Source of the DNA: Hyphomicrobiales bacterium
GTDB taxonomy: Bacteria > Pseudomonadota > Alphaproteobacteria > Rhizobiales > CAYWUX01
Assembly (NCBI GenBank): GCA_028279265.1
Contig: JANQOC010000121.1
Location: forward strand, 1 to 5,241
Length of the DNA stretch: 5,241 nt
Reading direction: 5' to 3'
Shown: positions 1 to 5,241 of the stretch, in pieces
How positions within the stretch are numbered: the stretch's first letter is position 1
Layout of the letters: every line of letters starts with the position of its first letter
Notes under the pieces: generated by a model
Told to the model about the DNA's origin: nothing
Databases searched by the model: none
The model's input: only the letters and a program-made list of their open reading frames with translations
Translations under genes and position numbers: made by a program

Positions 1-349
1 CAAGGTTTTTCCCGCTCTCATGAAAACGAAATCACGATACGTCCTTTTTGAAACTTCAAATCCGCGCCATGCCCATGAGTGGACCGTGTTCCAAAATCGC
101 AGATCCGAAATACCCGACAATAAGATTCTCGTACCGGGATGTGTGGATACGACGACCAATTTTGTCGAACATCCGGAACTCGTCTCCCAGCGCATTCGCC
201 GCTTTGTAGATATCGTCGGGGCCGACAGGGTCATGGCCGGAACCGATTGCGGATTTGGCACATTTGCCGGATTTGGCGCAGTTCAGTCTGAAATTGCATT
301 TGCAAAACTCACCTCCCTGGTAAAGGGGGCTGAGATTGCTTCGAGGTGA
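1..349 (+). CDS. MetE-like protein (cobalamin-independent methionine synthase II family), C-terminal fragment
   Basis: This is the last 115 codons of a gene that enters from the left edge; the reading frame begins at base 2 and ends at TGA 347-349. An ATG lies at 20, but the frame is open to the edge, and the residues before that Met (KVFPAL) fit the family, so it is internal. The segment carries hallmarks of the C-terminal barrel of COG0620 proteins: FETSNPRHAHEW, the strand and loop PGCVDTTTNFVEHPE, then AGTDCGFGTF. The Cys of that last motif (codon 248-250) corresponds to the C-terminal zinc-ligand Cys of MetE (Cys726 in E. coli), which activates the thiol acceptor. Family members of this short type transfer methyl or other alkyl groups to thiols, and epoxyalkane:coenzyme M transferase shares the fold. 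The true acceptor cannot be told from this fragment. The protein is probably cytoplasmic. Its end overlaps the next gene by 14 bp, so the two are likely co-translated. Family assignment is secure; methionine synthesis as the role is not. Confidence 0.88.
   Translation, partial: KVFPALMKTKSRYVLFETSNPRHAHEWTVFQNRRSEIPDNKILVPGCVDTTTNFVEHPELVSQRIRRFVDIVGADRVMAGTDCGFGTFAGFGAVQSEIAFAKLTSLVKGAEIASR
323..329 (+). promoter_or_regulatory. Ribosome binding site for the TTG-started alpha/beta hydrolase
   Basis: AAGGGGG sits six bases upstream of TTG 336. It lies inside the 3' end of the MetE-like gene. An in-frame TAA at 321-323 blocks any start further upstream, apart from an unlikely CTG at 330. This site therefore decides the start of the next gene. 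Confidence 0.65.
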
Positions 350-1109
350 TACAGCTGCCGACGACACGCGGGAGACGCTTCTGTTGCTTCCCGGAATGAT
401 GTGCGACGAAAGGCTTTTCACGCCGCAAATTGAGGAATTCGGCTCGGCATATCAGCTTGTCATAGGCAATCTCTGGGGTAGCGATACCCTCGATGGCCTC
501 GCCGAAACTATCCTCCAATCTGTTCCGGAGAGAGAGTTCAGCATTCTTGGTTTATCCATGGGTGGTATCGTTGCCATGGCGATGGCAGCCCTGGCACCGG
601 AGCGCGTCAAGAGATTGGCTCTTCTTGATACCAACCATCTGGCGGACCCGCCTGAGCGTCGGGATATGCGTGAACGACAGATTGCAAAAGTCCGGGAGGG
701 ACATCTCAAGGAAATAATTGTCGATGAGCTCAAACCCCATTACGTCGCTGCAAGGAACCGCGACAACAAGGAACTGTTGGACCTGCTGGTGGATATGGCG
801 ATGGAACTGGGCGCACGCAGATTTATTCAACAGAGCGAGATTCTGTTGTCGCGCGGCAACCAGGCTAAAAGGTTGCAACGCTTCAATGGACCTGCCCTGG
901 TCATGTGTGGAGAAGAGGATCAACTCTGTCCGCCGAGTCGGCATCAGGAGATCAGCAAGCTCTTGGTTGACGCTGAATTTGTGCTTGTTCCGAGCGCCGG
1001 CCACATTACGACTCTGGAAAATTCAGAATTTGTGAATCGTGAAATTCGCCGCTGGATGTGCAGGGACGCCGATACCATTTGGGAGAACCAGAACAATGAA
1101 CCAAATTGA
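336..1109 (+). CDS. Alpha/beta hydrolase fold protein
   Basis: A 257-residue single-domain alpha/beta hydrolase, about the usual length. The first core strand with the oxyanion-loop region is LLLLPGMMCDERLF (residues 15-28). The nucleophile elbow is GLSMGG with Ser74. The acid is probably Asp195 in CGEEDQLCPP, and the catalytic His is His223 in PSAGHITTLEN, so the triad is complete and in the correct order. There is no signal peptide, so it should act in the cytoplasm on an ester, thioester or lactone; the closest known types are small-molecule esterases and enol-lactonases, but the substrate is not readable. The start is TTG 336: a good Shine-Dalgarno lies six bases upstream, and the first in-frame ATG (396-401 region, the MM of PGMM) would remove the essential first strand. 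The gene overlaps its neighbour by 14 bp on each side, placing it in the middle of a three-gene operon. The hydrolase call is firm; the reaction is unknown. Confidence 0.88.
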   Translation: MLRGDTAADDTRETLLLLPGMMCDERLFTPQIEEFGSAYQLVIGNLWGSDTLDGLAETILQSVPEREFSILGLSMGGIVAMAMAALAPERVKRLALLDTNHLADPPERRDMRERQIAKVREGHLKEIIVDELKPHYVAARNRDNKELLDLLVDMAMELGARRFIQQSEILLSRGNQAKRLQRFNGPALVMCGEEDQLCPPSRHQEISKLLVDAEFVLVPSAGHITTLENSEFVNREIRRWMCRDADTIWENQNNEPN

Positions 1110-1800
1110 GCCAGATCTCTTAAAAATCTTGTCAAGCGTGGACACGCCAACGGTCTGCAATGCCATAGAAGTTGTTCAGGGGCAGCGAGGTTTCAACCGA
1201 TTTACGAAAGGAACCGTTCTGGTCGCCAATCCCAATCAGCCGGCAATTTGTGGGTTTGCCAGAACCGCTTCGATCAGGGGACGCGAGCCCTCCCCCGATG
1301 ATCCTGCAGATGTTCGAAAAAAGCGCATGGACTACTACAGGTATATGAGCGAAGGACCGAGACCGGCAATCGCCGTTGTCCAGGACCTGGATTTCCCCAA
1401 CTGTATCGCGGGCTATTGGGGCGAGGTGAATTCAACCGTTCACAAGGGTTTTAAACTCTCCGGAGCCCTGACGAACGGAACTATGCGCGACCTGGATGAT
1501 CTGGCCCCAGACTTTCAGGTCCTCGCAGGATCCATCGGTCCGAGCCACGGTTTTGTTCATGTCGTCGATTTCGATAATCCTATCCAGGTGTTTGAGATGG
1601 ATGTACGGCCCGGGGAATTTATTCATGCGGATAAGCATGGTGCCGTTGTCATTCCCGAAGAAGTCCTGCCTGAGATTGGCGAAGGCATTAAGCAAGTGCA
1701 TAAATCCGAACAGCTTGTTCTGGCCCCTGCCCGGGAAGACGATTTCGACTTCGAAAAATTCGAGGCCTCCTGGACAGCATTCGAAAAAGCAAGAACCTGA
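1096..1800 (+). CDS. RraA-like / HMG-aldolase family protein (copy 1, E-x20-R-D type)
   Basis: A 234-residue protein of the RraA/4-hydroxy-4-methyl-2-oxoglutarate aldolase family. It opens with the family N-terminus (LSSVDTPTVCNAIE, residues 12-25) and ends with the typical PGEFIHADKHGAVVIP segment (172-187). Known class II pyruvate aldolases of this family carry a D-x20-R-D signature in which Arg binds substrate and the last Asp holds the divalent metal. Here the series is Glu110-x20-Arg131-Asp132, so the Arg-Asp pair is intact and the first acid is Glu. A lyase or decarboxylase acting on a 2-oxo acid is therefore plausible. The family also contains the RNase E inhibitor RraA, but the catabolic neighbours argue against that role here. 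ATG 1096 is preferred over an upstream in-frame start at 1039: GGGAG lies ten bases before it, and the protein start matches the family. It overlaps the hydrolase by 14 bp and is the last gene of its operon. The C-terminal tail (212-234) is acidic and aromatic. Confidence 0.87.
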   Translation: MNQIEPDLLKILSSVDTPTVCNAIEVVQGQRGFNRFTKGTVLVANPNQPAICGFARTASIRGREPSPDDPADVRKKRMDYYRYMSEGPRPAIAVVQDLDFPNCIAGYWGEVNSTVHKGFKLSGALTNGTMRDLDDLAPDFQVLAGSIGPSHGFVHVVDFDNPIQVFEMDVRPGEFIHADKHGAVVIPEEVLPEIGEGIKQVHKSEQLVLAPAREDDFDFEKFEASWTAFEKART

Positions 1801-1937
1801 ACTCCGTCGCGGCGACAAAATCAGAGTAGCCTATCCGCCACCGGCGCTACCCGGGAATGCATTTGGCCGGAAGTCTCAGATCTTCGGCACTCTGACAGGA
1901 AGTAGCTCAGACTACGATCCGTAGACACTCGAACACG
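1801..1937. other. Convergent intergenic gap, no clear terminator
   Basis: This 137-bp gap separates two operons that run into each other. Only short inverted repeats are visible: TCAGA/TCTGA (1876-1880 with 1891-1895) and CTACG-ATC-CGTAG (1912-1924). Neither has a GC-rich stem followed by a T-run on either strand, so no intrinsic terminator can be supported. No gene is seen here. Confidence 0.5.
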
Positions 1938-2993
1938 CTAATACCGGCGTTCAGTATTAAACTTGTTTTTCATCTCCGCCGGGTTTCCCTCCAGAAAGTG
2001 TCTGAGATTGAAACAGAACAAATCGGTAAGACGTTCATTCTCTTCCGCAACCGTACTGGCAGAATGCGGGCTGATCAGAACATTCTCCAGTGTCCATAGC
2101 GGACTACTTTCGGGAAGGGGCTCTACAGCGGCAACATCCAGGGCAGCAAATCCGATTTGGCCGGATTCTAAGGCGCCTATTAATGCCGGCTCATCGACAA
2201 GGGCCCCGCGTGCAATATTGATCAACACAGCACCCGGTTTAACGGCCTCAAAAACAGATTGATTGATCATGCCTTCTGTTTCAGGCGTATGGGGCGCACA
2301 GAGAACAATGGCATCAATATCTGATAACAAGTCCTTTAATTCATTGATCGTACAAATTCGGTCGATCCCCAGGCTTTCGGTTGTGTGAGGCGATCCCGGG
2401 CGCAATAGTCCCACGACGGTCATATCAAATGCCTTGGCCAGATGCGCTATTTTTTGTCCGACCTCCCCCATTCCCACAATGGCCAGTGTCCTGCCGGCGA
2501 GACCGCTGCCGCAATAACGTTGCCAGATTTTTTCCCCCTGCTGCTTCTGGAGGTACTCCAGGTTCCTGTAGTGCATGAGTAAAGCCATGAACACGAATTC
2601 GGAAAGGGGTTTTGCATGGATCCCCCGTGCCGTTGTGACCAGCACGTTGCGCTCTGTCAGCCCCAAACTATCGACAAGCGGTCCAACACCGGAACTGGTT
2701 GTCTGAACCCATTTCAGATTGCGGGCCAAATTGACCGGATTTGGCTTGTTCGATAGCGTGGGAGGAATATCAAAAAGGATATCTGCCGCGCTAATCAAAT
2801 GAAACCAGCGTTCCTCGTCGGCGGGTGTTCTTTCAAAATTATCTATACCCTTGTGATCCCCCTGGTAACGGGTCGGGGGCAGGAGTTCCGGCTCGTAGTG
2901 GATTCCGATCCGGTTCGGGGCAACTCTCGCAATGCGATCGACAAACTCTGCCTCAAGCGGTGTCGAAATAACGAGATTAAGTTTGGAATTCAT
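1938..2993 (-). CDS. D-isomer-specific 2-hydroxyacid dehydrogenase (NAD(P)-dependent)
   Basis: A 351-residue member of the D-2-hydroxyacid dehydrogenase family (glyoxylate/hydroxypyruvate reductase, phosphoglycerate dehydrogenase type), which reduces 2-oxo acids or runs the reverse reaction in the cytoplasm. The nucleotide-binding Rossmann motif is GMGEVG (174-179). The catalytic set is complete: Arg262 in INIARGALVDE, Glu291 in DVAAVEPLPE, His310 in LISPHSAS, with the usual 29-residue Arg-Glu spacing. The acidic residue that normally ends the second Rossmann strand of NAD-specific members is not seen; the strand runs into VVGLLRPG with Arg198, which hints at NADP(H) use (inference). The start chosen is ATG 2993. 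An upstream in-frame GTG at 3029 would add 12 residues, but the strong AAGGAAGG at 3010-3003 lies inside that extension and is correctly spaced for the ATG. It lies 91 bp downstream of the second RraA-like gene on the same strand and may share its transcript. The stop is TAG. Confidence 0.9.
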   Translation of the reverse strand: MNSKLNLVISTPLEAEFVDRIARVAPNRIGIHYEPELLPPTRYQGDHKGIDNFERTPADEERWFHLISAADILFDIPPTLSNKPNPVNLARNLKWVQTTSSGVGPLVDSLGLTERNVLVTTARGIHAKPLSEFVFMALLMHYRNLEYLQKQQGEKIWQRYCGSGLAGRTLAIVGMGEVGQKIAHLAKAFDMTVVGLLRPGSPHTTESLGIDRICTINELKDLLSDIDAIVLCAPHTPETEGMINQSVFEAVKPGAVLINIARGALVDEPALIGALESGQIGFAALDVAAVEPLPESSPLWTLENVLISPHSASTVAEENERLTDLFCFNLRHFLEGNPAEMKNKFNTERRY

Positions 2994-3051
2994 GTCGAAA
3001 GGCCTTCCTTGCGCAAATAGTGTGGGCACGCAACCCGATTCACGAATTCCA
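2984..3051. repeat. 8-bp inverted repeat bracketing the dehydrogenase ribosome binding site
   Basis: TGGAATTC at 2984-2991 and GAATTCCA at 3044-3051 are perfect reverse complements separated by 52 bp. One arm begins at the last base of the dehydrogenase start codon; the Shine-Dalgarno lies in the loop. Each arm also holds the palindrome GAATTC, so the pairing may be chance. The rest of the 91-bp gap (2994-3084) shows no terminator and no convincing promoter. Confidence 0.3.
3003..3010 (-). promoter_or_regulatory. Ribosome binding site of the 2-hydroxyacid dehydrogenase
   Basis: On the minus strand AAGGAAGG ends nine bases before ATG 2993. It fixes that ATG as the start rather than the in-frame GTG at 3029, whose reading would run through this site. 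Confidence 0.65.
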
Positions 3052-3084
3052 TTCCGCTTTGAGGTTCAACAGGCCAATGGCTGT

Positions 3085-3756
3085 TCATGTCTGTCGTATC
3101 TTGTCTTCGACAAGCTTGGTCGCGCCGGATCGGTCCCCAAGTTTCTCGCCTTTCAATATGGCAGCATGCGCCGCCGGTTCCGCGGCCTGCTTGCCTAGCG
3201 CCCAATCGATATCCTCTTCGGCTTCATCCGGTCTCATCACCAACACTCCGCTATTGTCGCAGACAACAAGGTCGCCCGGGTGAACAACGGCGCCGCCGCA
3301 ACAGATATCGACGTTGAATGCACCACCAATATCATAGAGTCTCGTCGTAATTGGTGAGGGTCCGCGGCACCAGACCGGCAGTTCATACTGCTCGATTTCC
3401 GGGACATCGGTACACGATCCGTCGATCACCACCCCGGCACAGCCCTGGGCCTTGATGGCCACTGCGACACCGCCGCCAAGACAGGCGTGTTTGTAATCCC
3501 CTAACCTGTCGATCACCAGAATGTCGTCGGAACGAAGATGCTGGATTATATGATGGAGGAGCGTGGAGTCCTGCCCCGGCAGGGCCAGGGTCACCGCCGT
3601 ACCGGCAATCTTCTGATCCGAAAATAGCGGTTGTATGGAACGATCGACAAAACCCAATTGGCGCCGGTGACCGATGGTCGCCGTCTCAACCTGTCGAGCT
3701 TTCTCCAGAATTATGCTATCAACCTGATCCGGCATGGGGTTTAACTTGTAACTCAT
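3085..3756 (-). CDS. RraA-like family protein (copy 2, G-x20-T-D type)
   Basis: A 223-residue protein of the RraA/HMG-aldolase fold family. Recognisable parts are the glycine-rich LGGGVAVAIKAQGCAGVVIDG (93-113), VWCRGPSPITTR (128-139) and CCGGAVVHPGDLVVCDNSGV (152-171), followed by a helical tail (176-223). At the place where family aldolases carry D-x20-R-D, this protein has Gly95-x20-Thr116-Asp117. The metal-type Asp remains, but the substrate-binding Arg and the first acid are gone. It is therefore probably not a standard pyruvate aldolase; it may be a dimethylmenaquinone-methyltransferase-like annotated subtype, another lyase, or a binding protein. ATG 3756 is preferred to the in-frame GTG 3777 because AAGGGA lies six bases upstream of the ATG. 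It is the first gene leftward from a divergent promoter region and precedes the dehydrogenase on the same strand. It shares fold but little sequence with copy 1, so it is not a recent duplicate. The stop is TGA. Confidence 0.85.
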   Translation of the reverse strand: MSYKLNPMPDQVDSIILEKARQVETATIGHRRQLGFVDRSIQPLFSDQKIAGTAVTLALPGQDSTLLHHIIQHLRSDDILVIDRLGDYKHACLGGGVAVAIKAQGCAGVVIDGSCTDVPEIEQYELPVWCRGPSPITTRLYDIGGAFNVDICCGGAVVHPGDLVVCDNSGVLVMRPDEAEEDIDWALGKQAAEPAAHAAILKGEKLGDRSGATKLVEDKIRQT

Positions 3757-3814
3757 TGAATGTCCCTTATTTTGCACAGGACAATGTTACCAGCATCAGG
3801 GTAGAATGTAAGCT
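3757..3814. promoter_or_regulatory. Divergent promoter region between the RraA-like and GGT-like genes
   Basis: These 58 bp are the only room for promoters of two divergent genes. On the plus strand TAGAAT (3802-3807) resembles a -10 box, with AGGACA (3778-3783) 18 bp upstream as a weak -35; a start from it would fall almost at ATG 3815. On the minus strand no box is better than partial; TAACAT near 3788 is a weak -10 candidate. AATGT occurs three times in one orientation (3759, 3783, 3805), roughly two helical turns apart, which could mark regulator contacts. The location is sound; the individual boxes are guesses. Confidence 0.4.
3763..3768 (-). promoter_or_regulatory. Ribosome binding site of the second RraA-like gene
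   Basis: AAGGGA on the minus strand lies six bases before ATG 3756. This spacing supports that ATG over the in-frame GTG at 3777. Confidence 0.6.
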
Positions 3815-5241
3815 ATGAATCCAAAAATCGAGAACTGGACGATCTCAAAATCAGCCATTGAGTCGGAAGCCGGGGTCGTCGCCTCTCAACATCGGATTGC
3901 AGCCTCAGCCGGCGCATCCATGCTCTCTGACGGGGGCAATGCTGTCGATGCCGCGGTTGCCTGTGCCTTTGCTCTGGCGACGGTTGAACCCTGGATGTGC
4001 GGTTTGGGGGGCAGTGGTTATATGGTGATCTGGCGCGCTGCCGATAAGTCGGCCCATGTCATTGATTTCCAGGGAATGTTACCCGCAGATATCAGCCTCG
4101 ACGATTATCCCCTCGACCCCGATGTTCCCGACACGATCATGGGATTTCCCGGCGTCGTTGACCGGCAAAACGTGGTGGGCTATCGCTCAATCACCGTCCC
4201 CGGTGCGGTCAAAGGTTTGTGCCGTGCAGTGGAGAAGTTTTCAAACCTGGGACTTGATCAAATCCTTGGTCCGGCGATTGAGCTGGCCGGTCGTGGCCTT
4301 GCCTGTGACTGGTTCACGACCCTGCAAATTTCCCTGGCCGCGGCGGATCTAAGCCGCGATACCGCCGCCAGCAACACTTATCTCCCCCATGGTCTGCCGC
4401 CGGAACCTGAACAATTTCTGACACTTGGCCATCTTGCGGAAACGCTCAAGGATCTTGCCGAGAATGGACCTGACGGCTTTTATTCCGGGAAAACTGCAGA
4501 AAAAATATGCGAAGACCTGCGGGCCGGGGGCAGCCGCATCAACCAGGATGATCTGAACGCCTATGAGGTCGTGGAATTCGCACCTCTGTCATCCAGCCAT
4601 CGGGGAACCTCGATCCTGACAGCGGGTGAAACCAGTGGCGGGCCCCGTCTAATCGAGGCCCTGAAATACGTTGAAAAACATCTGCAACCCACACAGTCAC
4701 CAAACGCGGAGAGTTGGAAAATCTATGCCGACGCCCTGAACCAAGCCTGGAAAAGCCACAAGCAAAAAATCGGTCGGGCCACGGAAGTTGGCGGCTGTAC
4801 GAGCCACATGTCGGCGGTCGATCATGAAGGAAATATGGTCGCCCTGACTTACACATTGCTTAATCGATTTGGCAGCTGTGTCGTCCTTCCGCAAACCGGA
4901 ATCCTCATGAACAATTCGGTTTCATACTTCGATCCGCGCCCGGGATATCCGACGACCATGGCGGGTCACAAGAGAATTAACGCCAGCAACATGTCGCCGA
5001 CAATCGCTGTCAGGGACGACGAGGCGGTCTTTGCGATCGGCGCTTCCGGCGCCAATTATATTATGCCGTGTACGACGCAGATTGCGGCCCTGATGCTGGA
5101 TTTTGGATTGACACTTGAGGAAGCTTTTAATCACCCACGGATCGATGCTTCTGATCGTGGTTCCGTTCGGGTGGACCCGAGACTCGGTGAGGAGATCATT
5201 ACCCGGCTTTCCCAGGACTTTGAGCTTGAAATTGCCGACCT
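3815..5241 (+). CDS. Gamma-glutamyltransferase-like Ntn hydrolase, 3' end missing
   Basis: 475 codons are present; the frame is open at the right edge, and roughly 50-60 residues are missing compared with typical family members. The large-subunit start is GVVASQHRIAASAGASML and GGNAVDAAVACAFALATVEP (20-59), then GLGGSGYM (63-70). The autoprocessing nucleophile is Thr329 in GGCTSHMSAVDHEGNMVAL, followed by TYTL (345-348), MNNSVSYFDP (365-374) and NMSPTI (392-397), as in the small subunit. GGT family proteins cleave themselves at this Thr and then hydrolyse or transfer an acyl group from an amide such as gamma-glutamyl. However, several residues that hold glutamate in E. coli GGT are replaced: Arg114 by Gln86, Asn411 by Leu349, Asp433 by Tyr371, Ser463 by Asn392, and the second oxyanion Gly by Ala413. 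No signal peptide is visible, whereas classical GGT is exported. ATG 3815 is the start: an in-frame TAA at 3809-3811 closes the frame upstream, and the next ATG lies within the core. The Shine-Dalgarno is poor (AGGG 13 bases away). Fold is firm; gamma-glutamyl activity is doubtful. Confidence 0.88.
   Translation, partial: MNPKIENWTISKSAIESEAGVVASQHRIAASAGASMLSDGGNAVDAAVACAFALATVEPWMCGLGGSGYMVIWRAADKSAHVIDFQGMLPADISLDDYPLDPDVPDTIMGFPGVVDRQNVVGYRSITVPGAVKGLCRAVEKFSNLGLDQILGPAIELAGRGLACDWFTTLQISLAAADLSRDTAASNTYLPHGLPPEPEQFLTLGHLAETLKDLAENGPDGFYSGKTAEKICEDLRAGGSRINQDDLNAYEVVEFAPLSSSHRGTSILTAGETSGGPRLIEALKYVEKHLQPTQSPNAESWKIYADALNQAWKSHKQKIGRATEVGGCTSHMSAVDHEGNMVALTYTLLNRFGSCVVLPQTGILMNNSVSYFDPRPGYPTTMAGHKRINASNMSPTIAVRDDEAVFAIGASGANYIMPCTTQIAALMLDFGLTLEEAFNHPRIDASDRGSVRVDPRLGEEIITRLSQDFELEIAD

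Noticed and set aside
56..421. Minus-strand open frame opposite the MetE-like end
   Set aside because: It is a shadow of a clearly recognisable protein on the plus strand, has no recognisable domain and no coherent neighbour.
552..1004. 150-codon minus-strand open frame within the alpha/beta hydrolase
   Set aside because: The plus-strand frame has a complete hydrolase motif set; the opposite frame has no recognisable motif.
1805..1815. Palindrome GTCGCGGCGAC just after the first RraA-like gene
   Set aside because: The usable stem is only three to four pairs with a tiny loop and no T-run follows, so it is not a credible terminator.
1496..1924. Plus-strand frame running through the RraA-like gene into the gap
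   Set aside because: It lies mostly inside a well-supported gene, has unnatural composition and no good ribosome binding site.
1902..1937. tRNA-like D-arm string GTAGCTCAG in the convergent gap
   Set aside because: No acceptor stem pairing, no anticodon arm and no T-arm GTTCGA sequence follow on either strand, so it is only a chance match to a common tRNA segment.
2994..3029. N-terminal extension of the dehydrogenase from GTG 3029
   Set aside because: The strong AAGGAAGG is inside the extension and correctly spaced for ATG 2993; no ribosome binding site was noted for GTG 3029.
4539..4894. Minus-strand open frames opposite the GGT-like gene
   Set aside because: They overlap the GGT catalytic region, are rich in Arg/Pro/Ser as expected of antisense frames, and match no family I know.

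Overview
The window holds six protein-coding genes with almost no spare DNA. One gene is cut by the left edge and one by the right edge. Moderate GC content (slightly above 50% by eye), gene overlaps, TTG use and the protein families suggest a proteobacterium, probably an alphaproteobacterium. That placement is inference, since there is no rRNA or other phylogenetic marker here. I see no tRNA, CRISPR array, insertion sequence or phage gene.

Left block, plus strand (1-1800): the C-terminal end of a cobalamin-independent methionine synthase II-like protein (MetE/COG0620 type), an alpha/beta hydrolase that starts on TTG, and an RraA-like protein. Each junction in this block is a 14-bp overlap, so the three genes almost certainly form one translationally coupled operon. 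Middle block, minus strand (1938-3756): read leftward, a second, divergent RraA-like protein followed by a D-2-hydroxyacid dehydrogenase. The two blocks converge on a 137-bp gap. Right block, plus strand (3815 to the edge): a gamma-glutamyltransferase-like Ntn hydrolase, divergently arranged from the second RraA-like gene across a 58-bp gap that should hold both promoters.

No gene here is a core housekeeping gene on its face. The set (methyl-transfer fold, esterase or lactonase fold, two RraA/HMG-aldolase folds, 2-ketoacid reductase, amide-cleaving Ntn hydrolase) looks like a catabolic locus that takes apart a small methylated and/or amide- or ester-linked substrate and feeds 2-oxo/2-hydroxy acids to central metabolism. 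The substrate cannot be named from the sequence. The strongest specific observations are two. The GGT-like protein keeps the autoprocessing Thr but has lost most residues that hold the gamma-glutamyl group in E. coli GGT. The two RraA-like proteins differ at the D-x20-R-D aldolase signature: one keeps an E-x20-R-D version, and the other has G-x20-T-D, lacking the Arg.
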